DNA of 9,134 nt, from NCBI GenBank assembly GCA_964619955.1, contig CAZUJF010000065.1, positions 1-9,134 on the forward strand, written 5' to 3'. Under the pieces are notes generated by a model, which saw only the letters and a list, made by a program, of their open reading frames with translations, was not told the DNA's origin and did no database searches. The stretch is from JACQFK01 sp964619955. GTDB lineage: Bacteria; Planctomycetota; MHYJ01; JACPRB01. Of the stretch, positions 1 to 5,512 are shown piece by piece. The first letter of the stretch is position 1. The number at the start of each line of letters is the position of its first letter. The translations under genes were made by a program, and so were the position numbers.

Positions 1-189
1 GACGCGCTGGCCAAGGACGAGCGCATCACGCTCGGCTGCTACATGATCGCCAACGGGGCGCGGCAGATGAAGTTCGTGGCCGCCCGGGACATCTCGTTCG
101 ACCTGGACGTCATCGAATACGCCAACGACAAACCCAAGGTCCGCGACATCGTGGAAGAGCTCAAGAAGTCGTTGCCCAAGGACAAGTAG
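1..189 (+). CDS. Unrecognised protein, 3' end only
   Basis: The first 62 codons of the window form an open frame running in from the left edge and ending at a TAG at 187-189. The visible tail is a mixed alpha/beta-looking, charged segment. It contains DISFDLDVIEYAND and ends in a lysine-rich helix (VRDIVEELKKSLPKDK). Codons are G/C-ending like the neighbours, which supports real coding. No signal peptide, membrane segment or recognised motif is visible, and the N-terminus lies outside the window. The next gene starts 32 nt downstream with its own ribosome binding site, so the two may be co-transcribed. I do not recognise the family and assign no function. Confidence 0.6.
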   Translation, partial: DALAKDERITLGCYMIANGARQMKFVAARDISFDLDVIEYANDKPKVRDIVEELKKSLPKDK

Positions 190-221
190 GATTTCAGCCG
201 GATTATTGATCGGAGGCAGCC

Positions 222-1127
222 GTGGCGGAATATTTCAGCTTTGAAGACGTGATGGGCGAGCTTGAGCTCGGCGAGGAGGAGCTCAAGCGCATGGTTTCGG
301 AGGGCGAACTCCGCGCCTTCCGCGACGAGAACAAGATGAAGTTCAAGAAGGAGGACGTCGAAAGCCTCCGGAAGGGACGCATCACCGAGCCCACCATCAT
401 CCTGCCCTCGACCCCGTCGAGCGAGCAGACGGACGAGACCGTGCTCGACCTGGACATCGGCCAGGAGACCGCGGCGCTCTCCGACAGCTCCGCCCAGCTG
501 GCCGCCGTCAAGGGCCGGCAGGACGACCTGATCGTGCCCTCCGAGGACGTGGGCAACGACCAGGAGGAGACGTTCATCGAAGAGGACACCGACACCGGCC
601 TCACCACCGAGCCGCTGAAGCTCTCCGGGGACTCCACCGAGGAGACCGTCGAGGCCACCGCGGTCGAGGAGGAGGTCGCGCCTCCCCCGCCCCCCCGCAA
701 GCGTTCCGGCAACACGGGCGTGCAGCGCAAGGTCACCGCGCGCATCCCCGTCGCGGTCGAGGAGGAGATCGAGAAGAAGCGCGCCCATCCGATCTGGACG
801 CTCTTCACGTTCCTCGCGCTGGCCGCCGGCCTCTACAGCGGCTTCTTCTACTACGACACCTTCCGGATGGAGATGGGCAAGACGGACCAGCCCTCCAACG
901 TCACGGCGGGCGCCGCCAATTACGTCCTGACCAAGTACTTCTGGTCCGACGGCAAGTGGCGCGCCTTCCACGAGCAGAAGTACCTCGGCAAGACCCCGCC
1001 CTTCGGCGACGCGGACCCCCGGATCACGCACCAGGCCTACAACGGACCCACGTTTCTGCAGGCCCCGACGCCCGGCTTGGAGGGCGGCCCCACGGCCCCC
1101 GCGCCCGTCACCGAGGAAAAGAAATAG
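222..1127 (+). CDS. Membrane-anchored protein with N-terminal MerR/excisionase-like helix-turn-helix
   Basis: A 301-residue protein with GTG start, chosen because GGAGG at 212-216 lies 5 nt upstream. Seen: residues 3-50 (FSFEDVMGELELGEEELKRM, then SEGELRAFRDENKMKFKKED) look like the helix-turn-helix of MerR/excisionase-type proteins. Residues 55-155 are a long acidic, low-complexity linker ending in a proline run (154-158), and a basic patch follows (159-173). One hydrophobic segment at about 190-211 is a transmembrane helix. The remaining 90 residues would lie on the far side of the membrane and include an aromatic-rich stretch (YVLTKYFWSDGKWRAFHEQKY). Inference: a cytoplasmic recognition domain tethered to the inner membrane, perhaps linking an envelope signal to transcription, or using the HTH fold for protein contact. 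Similar HTH starts are, to my knowledge, common in planctomycete proteins. The gene is closed by a strong terminator. Target and partner are unknown. Confidence 0.85.
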   Translation: MAEYFSFEDVMGELELGEEELKRMVSEGELRAFRDENKMKFKKEDVESLRKGRITEPTIILPSTPSSEQTDETVLDLDIGQETAALSDSSAQLAAVKGRQDDLIVPSEDVGNDQEETFIEEDTDTGLTTEPLKLSGDSTEETVEATAVEEEVAPPPPPRKRSGNTGVQRKVTARIPVAVEEEIEKKRAHPIWTLFTFLALAAGLYSGFFYYDTFRMEMGKTDQPSNVTAGAANYVLTKYFWSDGKWRAFHEQKYLGKTPPFGDADPRITHQAYNGPTFLQAPTPGLEGGPTAPAPVTEEKK

Positions 1128-1150
1128 CCTCCGACAAGACACCCGGGAAA

Positions 1151-1187
1151 GGGGTCCTGCCCGTCCGGCAGGGCCCCTTTTTCTTTT
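1151..1187 (+). terminator. Intrinsic terminator after the HTH membrane protein
   Basis: An 11-bp stem (1151-1161 with 1167-1177, one T-G wobble) and a 5-nt loop are followed directly by TTTTTCTTTT. The hairpin starts 24 nt after the stop codon at 1127 and precedes a fresh promoter at 1198, so it should separate the two transcription units. Confidence 0.88.
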
Positions 1188-1197
1188 CCCTCCGCCC

Positions 1198-1226
1198 TTG
1201 ACAAGCCATGCCTTATAGATTATAAC
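1198..1226 (+). promoter_or_regulatory. Sigma70-type promoter for the OmpA-lipoprotein operon
   Basis: TTGACA at 1198-1203 is a perfect -35 hexamer. Exactly 17 nt separate it from TATAAC at 1221-1226 (5 of 6 matches to TATAAT), in a local AT-rich patch that stands out from the GC-rich background. It lies between the terminator at 1151-1187 and the ATG at 1303. The expected transcript start is near 1232-1234, leaving a leader of about 70 nt. Confidence 0.8.
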
Positions 1227-1302
1227 TTACACGTTAGGGCGGGACGGTGGGTTCCGCCTCTGGAGAGAGAGTCCAGGGTTCCGTCTCGAGGGGGGAAACG
1301 TC

Positions 1303-2007
1303 ATGCCGTCCAAAATCTTCGGCTTCATCAGCATCCTGGCCGTGTCGGCGTCCACGATCGGCTGCGCGGGTTCGTTCGTGCCCAAGGGGCAGTACGACCG
1401 CGACGTCGCCCAGCTCAAGGAGTACATCACCGCGCTCGAACGCGACAACGCCGAGATCCGCCCCAAGGCCGAGGCCTACGACCGCCTCAAGGGCGAATTC
1501 GACCTGACGAGCACGTCCGGCAAGTTCTACAGCGACCTCGCCGACAGCCTCAAGAAGGCCCTCGCCGGCCTCGGCGTCGAGCCCTCCGAGGTCATCGTCG
1601 AGAAGGACGGCCGCGTGGTCTTCCTCACCGACGTGCTCTTCGAGCTCGGCAGCTGGACCCTCAGCGCCAAGGGCCGCGAGATCCTGGGCAAGTTCGCCCA
1701 GACCCAGCGCGGCAACCTGCTGAAGGTCGTCGGCCACACGGACAAGAAGCCCATCGTCCGGGACGCGACCAAGAAGGCGCTGGACACGGACACGAACCTC
1801 GAGCTGTCCTCGAAGCGCGCGGTCGCGGTCGCGGGCGAGCTCATCAAACACGGCCTCTCGGAGAAGAGCCTCTGCGTCGAGGGCAAGGGTTCCGCCGAGC
1901 CCCGCTCGGGCGGCGACGCCAAGTGCCGCCGCGTCGAGATCTTCGTGATCCCCGGCGGCGAGCCCGCCGTGGCCCCCACGAGCGCCCGGAAAGCCGTGAA
2001 ACGCTAG
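1303..2007 (+). CDS. OmpA/Pal-family peptidoglycan-binding lipoprotein
   Basis: A 234-residue protein; the ATG at 1303 is preceded by a G-rich SD-like GAGGGGGG (1288-1295). Residues 1-20 are a hydrophobic signal ending STIG-C21, a lipobox with an unusual Thr at -3. Residues 30-60 are a charged, probably coiled-coil spacer. Residues about 100-216 form an OmpA-like C-terminal domain. It shows VLFELGSWTLSAKGREIL, GHTD (Asp147), LSSKRA (Arg172) and CRRVEI (Arg209/210). Asp147 and Arg172 match the pair that binds the diaminopimelate side chain of peptidoglycan in OmpA/Pal proteins. Expected role: an outer-membrane lipoprotein tethering the envelope to the cell wall. It has no beta-barrel and is longer than Pal because of the coiled spacer. 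It is first in an apparent operon with the AMMECR1 and porin genes. The family call is firm; lipidation is likely but not certain. Confidence 0.9.
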   Translation: MPSKIFGFISILAVSASTIGCAGSFVPKGQYDRDVAQLKEYITALERDNAEIRPKAEAYDRLKGEFDLTSTSGKFYSDLADSLKKALAGLGVEPSEVIVEKDGRVVFLTDVLFELGSWTLSAKGREILGKFAQTQRGNLLKVVGHTDKKPIVRDATKKALDTDTNLELSSKRAVAVAGELIKHGLSEKSLCVEGKGSAEPRSGGDAKCRRVEIFVIPGGEPAVAPTSARKAVKR

Positions 2008-2030
2008 CGAGCCCTGCGTAGACTGGGCGC

Positions 2031-2558
2031 GTGCTCGGACCCGACGACCGAAAAACGCTCCTGAGTCTCGCACGAGAGACGGTGGCCGCGGCGGCCCGCG
2101 GCGACAGGCTCCCCGAACCCAGGAACCCCAACGGCGCCCTTCGCGAGAAGGGCGCCGTTTTTGTTTCCCTCCATGTCGGGGGCAAACTCCGCGGCTGCAT
2201 CGGCCAGCTCCAGGCCGTCCAGCCGCTTTGGGAGTCCGTCCGGGACATGGCCGAGGCCGCCGCCACCCGCGACACCCGCTTCCCGCCGATCCGGCCCCAG
2301 GAGCTGCCGGGTCTGGAGATCGAGATCTCCGTGCTCTCCCCCCTCGCCCCGATCCGGCCCGAGGACGTCGTCGTCGGCCGCCACGGCCTGCACCTCAGCC
2401 GGGGCCCTCACAGCGGGGTGCTGCTGCCCCAGGTCCCCGTCGAATGGGGCTGGGACCGCGAGGAGTTCCTCCGCCGGGTCCACGAAAAGGCGGGCCTGCC
2501 CCCGGGAAGCCCCGGCACCCGGCTCTGCTCCTTCACCGTCGAACACTTCAAAGGATAA
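2031..2558 (+). CDS. AMMECR1-domain protein (AmmeMemoRadiSam system protein A-like)
   Basis: A 175-residue protein with GTG start 23 nt after the lipoprotein stop; no clear SD is seen. Family hallmarks: KGAVFVSLHVGGKLRGCIG with the signature LRGCIG at residues 53-58, DTRFPPI at 81-87, LEIEISVLSPL at 95-105, and the C-terminal block GLHLSRG...SGVLLPQVPVEWGWDREEFL (119-147). Length fits the single-domain bacterial and archaeal members. The biochemical function of AMMECR1 proteins is not established. In many prokaryotes they are encoded beside a Memo-like protein and a radical SAM protein (the AmmeMemoRadiSam set, where this member is called amrA); neither partner is present in this window. The gene ends 4 nt before the porin start, and its last codons contain the porin ribosome binding site. 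A terminator-like hairpin lies within codons 34-46. Confidence 0.9.
   Translation: MLGPDDRKTLLSLARETVAAAARGDRLPEPRNPNGALREKGAVFVSLHVGGKLRGCIGQLQAVQPLWESVRDMAEAAATRDTRFPPIRPQELPGLEIEISVLSPLAPIRPEDVVVGRHGLHLSRGPHSGVLLPQVPVEWGWDREEFLRRVHEKAGLPPGSPGTRLCSFTVEHFKG
2130..2166 (+). terminator. Terminator-like hairpin with U-tract inside the AMMECR1 coding frame
   Basis: A perfect 12-bp stem (2130-2141 with 2148-2159), extended by C2142-G2147 to 13 bp around a GCGA (GNRA) tetraloop, is followed by a U-tract beginning at 2158 (TTTTTGTTT). It lies about 120 nt after the lipoprotein stop and about 100 nt into the AMMECR1 gene. Its right side spells GTT TTT GTT codons, in a gene that otherwise strongly prefers GTC and TTC. 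Form and position fit an intragenic attenuator limiting transcription into the AMMECR1 and porin genes. Active translation through it could prevent folding. The structure is seen directly; termination activity is inferred. Confidence 0.6.
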
Positions 2559-2562
2559 GCCC

Positions 2563-3774
2563 GTGCTGCTGGCCCTCGTCCTCCTCCTTCAGGATCCCGC
2601 CGTCGACGTCGCGATCGAGGACAGCCTCGTGTTCCGCGCGCGCGACGGCTCCTTCGAGGGGTATCTGGGGGGCTTCATCCGGATCCACGGACGCTGGATC
2701 GTCGACCGGCCCGACGACCGCTCGGTCCCCCTCCGCACCCTCCCCGACGGGTTCTTCCTCCGGCAGGCCCGCCTCGATCTGGGGGGCCGCTTCCAGGAGC
2801 TCTGGCGCTACCGCGTCGCCGCGGATTTCGCGACCGGCGTGTACAACCAGTCCACCGGCGACGGCCCCTCCTCGCAATCCGTGCTGCTCCGAGATGCCTG
2901 GGTGGAGTGGGCCTCCCACAAGGCGTTCACCGTCCGCGCGGGGCAGTTCTTCGTCCCGCTCTCCGCGGAGGAGCTGGACCCGGGACGCTGGCTGGAGTTC
3001 GCCGAGCGGGCCCCCGGCAACCGCCTGGCCCCCGGGCGCAGTATCGGCCTCGAAGCCTACGGGACCCTCTTCGACGAGGGCCTGCGCTATTTCGCGATGC
3101 TCTACCAGGGGAACGAACTCGTCCAGGACGCGGGCCGCTCCCGGGTCGACGACAACGACGAGAAGGGGTTCGCCGCCAGCGTCTTCCTCCAGCCCTGTCC
3201 CGAGTTCCGCCTGGGCCTGGGGGGAACCGCCTCCGAGGTCGACGACGCCGCCGCGGCCGGGTTCGATCTCGTCTCGACGGAACTGTCCGTGCTCTACCTC
3301 GACTCCACGGCCGGAACGTTCGACGGCCCGCGGCTCCGGGGGGACCTGAACCTGCTCTTCCTCAAGGGCCCCGTCTCGCTGAAAGCGGAGCTGCTCTGGC
3401 GGCGCGACGAGGTGGCGGACGCGGAGGACCTGAAGAGCTGGGGCGCCTATGTCCAGGCCACCTGGCTGCTCAGCGGGGAGACGAAGAGCATCCGCCGGCG
3501 GACCGTTCCGACCCGCGACTGGGGCGCCTGCGAACTCGCCGTCAGGGCAGGACGCCTGGAGGTGGAGAACCCCTTCGACAGCGGTCTCGCCGCCGGCGAC
3601 GGCAACGCGCGGGAGATCACCGCGTACTCCGTCGCGCTGACCTGGTGGTACGGCCGCCGCGTGCGGCTCACGCTCAATTACGTGCGGGAGGAATATTCGG
3701 AGCCGCTGCAGTTCGACAACCGGCGCGAGGACTCGCTGACGGGCGTGTTGATGCGCTTCCAGCTCGATTTCTGA
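2563..3774 (+). CDS. Porin_O_P family outer-membrane porin (OprO/OprP-like, probable phosphate or anion porin)
   Basis: A 403-residue protein. The GTG at 2563 is chosen because AAGGA (2551-2555) lies 7 nt upstream and because a short hydrophobic signal begins there (MLLALVLLLQ, cleavage likely before DPAVDV). The signal lacks the usual basic residues. In-frame codons further upstream lie inside the AMMECR1 gene. Family-like blocks are RQARLDLGGRFQELWRYR (68-84), LRDAWVEW (109-116), TVRAGQFFVPLSAEEL (123-138) and FAERAPGNRLAPGRSIGL (146-163). The rest alternates polar and hydrophobic residues like a beta-barrel. The protein ends MRFQLDF, with a terminal Phe suited to BAM-dependent assembly. 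Pseudomonas OprP and OprO are phosphate/polyphosphate-selective trimers. Specificity cannot be read here, but the neighbouring PiT transporter and PhoU-like gene favour phosphate. It converges with the transporter gene, with 12 nt between stops and no clear terminator. Confidence 0.85.
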   Translation: MLLALVLLLQDPAVDVAIEDSLVFRARDGSFEGYLGGFIRIHGRWIVDRPDDRSVPLRTLPDGFFLRQARLDLGGRFQELWRYRVAADFATGVYNQSTGDGPSSQSVLLRDAWVEWASHKAFTVRAGQFFVPLSAEELDPGRWLEFAERAPGNRLAPGRSIGLEAYGTLFDEGLRYFAMLYQGNELVQDAGRSRVDDNDEKGFAASVFLQPCPEFRLGLGGTASEVDDAAAAGFDLVSTELSVLYLDSTAGTFDGPRLRGDLNLLFLKGPVSLKAELLWRRDEVADAEDLKSWGAYVQATWLLSGETKSIRRRTVPTRDWGACELAVRAGRLEVENPFDSGLAAGDGNAREITAYSVALTWWYGRRVRLTLNYVREEYSEPLQFDNRREDSLTGVLMRFQLDF

Positions 3775-3786
3775 GGGAAGCCCGGC

Positions 3787-4797
3787 CTACCAGCCGCAGA
3801 GCCGGAAGGCCCACCAGCTGAGCATGGCGATGAACGCGGCCGCCGGGATGGTGATGACCCAGGCCCAGACGACGCGTCCCGCCACGCCCCATTTCACGGC
3901 ATGGAAGCCGCGGGTCGAGCCCACGCCGACGATGGCCCCGGTGATCGTGTGCGTCGTGGAGACCGGCGCGCCGAGCGCGGAGGCGAGGAACACCGTCGAG
4001 GCGCCGGCCGTCTCCGCCGCGAACCCGTGCACGGGCTGCAGCTTGCAGATCTTCTGCCCCATCGTCTTCACGATCCGCCAGCCGCCCCCCAAAGTCCCGA
4101 GACCCATCGCGGTGTGGCAGGAAAGCACCACCCAGAGCGGGACCTCCGCCTTCGGCCCGAGCTGCCTGGCCGCGATGAGGGTCGCCATGATGATGCCCAT
4201 GGTCTTCTGGGCGTCGTTGCCGCCGTGGGCCAGGCTGTAGGCCGCCGCCGAGACCAGCTGCAGCCTGCGGAACACGCCGGTGACGCGCGCGGGGGCCATG
4301 TAGCGGCAGATCCAGTAGGTCGCGATCATGAAGATCCAGCCGAGGATCATGCCCAGCACCGGGGCGATGACGATGAACGCGCAGACCATCACGAGGCCCT
4401 TCATCTGGAAGTTGATGATGAGGGCCTTCCAGCCGAAGGAGACCACCGCCGCGCCGGCGAAGCCGCCGACGAGCGCGTGGGAGGAGCTCGAGGGGATGCC
4501 GTAGTACCAGGTGATCAGGTTCCAGGCGATCGCCCCGAAGAGCCCCGCCGCCACCACCTGCAGCGTGATGGCGTCGGAAATGACGATCCCCTTCCCGATG
4601 GTCCCGGCGACTTTCAGGTCGAAGATCAGGAACGCGATGAAGTTGAAGAACGCCGCCCAGGCCACCGCCCACTTGGGCGACAGCACGCGGGTGGAGACCA
4701 CCGTCGCGATGGAATTGGCCGCATCGTGGAATCCGTTGATGTAGTCGAAAATCAACGCGAGGATGACGATGCCCCAAACGATCCAGAGATCAGGCAT
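3787..4797 (-). CDS. pit: PiT-family inorganic phosphate transporter
   Basis: A 336-residue, very hydrophobic inner-membrane protein with roughly ten transmembrane helices. It carries the two inverted signature halves of the PiT/PHO-4 family. The first half has GFHDAANSIATVVSTRVLSP (22-41) with GIPSSSSHAL (100-109). The second has SLAHGGNDAQKTMG (188-201) with GAPVSTTHTITGAIVG (276-291). The conserved Asp in each NDA/HDA motif and the Ser/Thr loops that bind phosphate and cation are present, so the protein looks functional. Known role: low-affinity, high-capacity symport of phosphate (as metal-phosphate with H+, or with Na+). Bacterial PiT proteins vary in length, and this is a short form without a large cytoplasmic loop. 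The ATG lies within the end of the upstream DUF47 gene (ATGCCTGA, 8-nt overlap), so translation is probably coupled. It is transcribed from the 5414-5510 region with that gene. Confidence 0.95.
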   Translation of the reverse strand: MPDLWIVWGIVILALIFDYINGFHDAANSIATVVSTRVLSPKWAVAWAAFFNFIAFLIFDLKVAGTIGKGIVISDAITLQVVAAGLFGAIAWNLITWYYGIPSSSSHALVGGFAGAAVVSFGWKALIINFQMKGLVMVCAFIVIAPVLGMILGWIFMIATYWICRYMAPARVTGVFRRLQLVSAAAYSLAHGGNDAQKTMGIIMATLIAARQLGPKAEVPLWVVLSCHTAMGLGTLGGGWRIVKTMGQKICKLQPVHGFAAETAGASTVFLASALGAPVSTTHTITGAIVGVGSTRGFHAVKWGVAGRVVWAWVITIPAAAFIAMLSWWAFRLCGW

Positions 4798-5413
4798 TCT
4801 TGAGGACTATCCCTTCGATCACGTTCGCGACGTCCTCGCAGCGGTCCGTGGCGGATTCGAGATCCTGGTAGATGTCCTTCCACTTGATGATGAAGATGGG
4901 GTCGTGGTTGTTGGCGAAGAGCGCCGCCAGGGCGTGCTGCTCGACCTGGTCCCCCTCGTTCTCCTTCGTGTGGATCTCGATGCAGTGCCGCAGCAGGTCC
5001 GAGGAGAGCTTGAGGTTGCGCATCTTGGGGACGAGGGCGCAGATGATCTGGGTGGACTCCTCGAGGATGCGCGCCAGGGCCTTGGCGTCGTCCGTGGGCT
5101 TCTCGATCTTGTAGAGCACCATCCGGTTGGCGGCGGTGTCGATCAGGTCGATGATGTCGTCCATCCGGCAGATGAGCTCGTGGATGTCCTCGCGGTCCAG
5201 CGGGGTGATGAACGTCTGGTTGAGCTTCTCGATGGTCGTGTGCGTGAGCTTGTCGCCGGCGTGCTCGATGTCCTTGATCGTCTTCGAGTGCGTGGCGGCG
5301 TTGCCGAAGTCGGACAGCATCGCCACGAGCGCGAGGGCGCCGTCGTGCGCGTTCTTCGCCGCCTGCTCGAAGAGGTCGAAAAAGATGAGCTCTTTGGGTA
5401 TGAGGCTGAACAT
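4790..5413 (-). CDS. DUF47 family PhoU-like accessory protein of the Pit transporter
   Basis: A 207-residue all-helical protein. The start is set at the ATG at 5413 because family members typically begin MFxxxPKExxFFDLF, as here (MFSLIPKELIFFDLF). An ATG three codons upstream (5422) is possible, and a TTG at 5449 is unlikely. Acidic PhoU-type metal-binding motifs are visible at IKDIEHAGDKLTH (Glu50, Asp54) and LESATDRCEDVANVIEG (Glu187, Asp190, Glu193, Asp194), and MDDIIDLID (84-92) is also acidic. DUF47 proteins are commonly encoded directly upstream of pit genes and are thought to modulate PiT transport or Pho signalling, by analogy with PhoU. Stop and pit start overlap by 8 nt. No Shine-Dalgarno is visible, which suits a leaderless or very short leader transcript. 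A Pho-box-like repeat lies about 50 nt upstream. Confidence 0.92.
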   Translation of the reverse strand: MFSLIPKELIFFDLFEQAAKNAHDGALALVAMLSDFGNAATHSKTIKDIEHAGDKLTHTTIEKLNQTFITPLDREDIHELICRMDDIIDLIDTAANRMVLYKIEKPTDDAKALARILEESTQIICALVPKMRNLKLSSDLLRHCIEIHTKENEGDQVEQHALAALFANNHDPIFIIKWKDIYQDLESATDRCEDVANVIEGIVLKNA

Positions 5414-5420
5414 GCGGCGC

Positions 5421-5449
5421 ATTAGACCGCGCCGCGCGCGCGGACGCAA
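5421..5449 (-). promoter_or_regulatory. Candidate promoter of the DUF47-pit operon
   Basis: On the minus strand TCTAAT (5426-5421, 5 of 6 matches to TATAAT) follows TTGCGT (5449-5444, 3 of 6 matches to TTGACA) with a 17-nt spacer. Transcription would begin near 5414, at or next to the ATG at 5413, giving a leaderless mRNA. The -35 is weak, as expected for an activator-dependent promoter. The Pho-box-like repeat lies just upstream. Confidence 0.35.
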
Positions 5450-5462
5450 CGGAATCCCCGGC

Positions 5463-5482
5463 GTCTTAACAGGGTCTTAACA
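5463..5482 (-). promoter_or_regulatory. Pho-box-like direct repeat (candidate PhoB/PhoP operator)
   Basis: Two perfect copies of GTCTTAACA (5463-5471 and 5474-5482) are spaced at exactly 11 bp, so TTAACA repeats with a 5-nt gap. Read towards the DUF47-pit genes this is TGTTAAG-N4-TGTTAAG. That is close to the enteric Pho box, two 7-bp units phased by 11 bp beginning TGTCA. It also fits the TTAACA-type repeats bound by PhoP in Bacillus. It lies between divergent genes, one side being a phosphate transport operon. The repeat is directly seen; its binding protein is inferred. It may also act on the protease gene at 5511. Confidence 0.6.
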
Positions 5483-5512
5483 TTGACACTCCGGCGCCGG
5501 GGACCGGACAAT
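5483..5512 (+). promoter_or_regulatory. Candidate promoter of the htrA-like operon
   Basis: A perfect -35 hexamer TTGACA (5483-5488) directly abuts the Pho-box-like repeat. GACAAT (5507-5512, 4 of 6 matches to TATAAT) follows after 18 nt. The start would fall near 5519-5520, which coincides with the second in-frame ATG of the protease gene and would give a leaderless message. The -10 element is weak, so this is tentative. Confidence 0.35.

Noticed and set aside
39..1142. A 367-codon minus-strand frame across the HTH membrane protein gene
   Set aside because: Low-complexity Leu/Gly/Arg/Asp-rich product with no recognisable motif. The plus-strand gene has a ribosome site, a membrane segment and a terminator.
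1212..1236. AT-rich patch with TTA-containing words considered as a second Pho box
   Set aside because: There is no 11-bp-phased repeat of a TTAACA-type unit; the patch is better explained by the -10 region of the promoter at 1198-1226.
2161..2562. Upstream extension of the porin reading frame into the AMMECR1 gene
   Set aside because: The extension is Ser/Pro/Arg-rich noise. The GTG at 2563 has a good ribosome site and begins the signal peptide.
2228..3349. A plus-strand frame overlapping the AMMECR1 and porin genes
   Set aside because: Pro/Ser/Arg-rich low-complexity translation in the wrong frame; both overlapped genes have clear family motifs.
3775..3786. Possible bidirectional terminator between the convergent porin and pit genes
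   Set aside because: Only short GC-rich complementarities that extend into coding sequence, with no T-tract on either strand.
3901..4803. A 300-codon plus-strand frame opposite pit
   Set aside because: Antisense shadow rich in Arg, Asp, His and Gly; the minus strand encodes an unmistakable PiT transporter.
5414..5449. TTG start adding 12 residues to the DUF47 protein
   Set aside because: The extra residues are Arg-rich and atypical of the family, which begins near MFSLIPKE; the candidate -10 element lies within this stretch.
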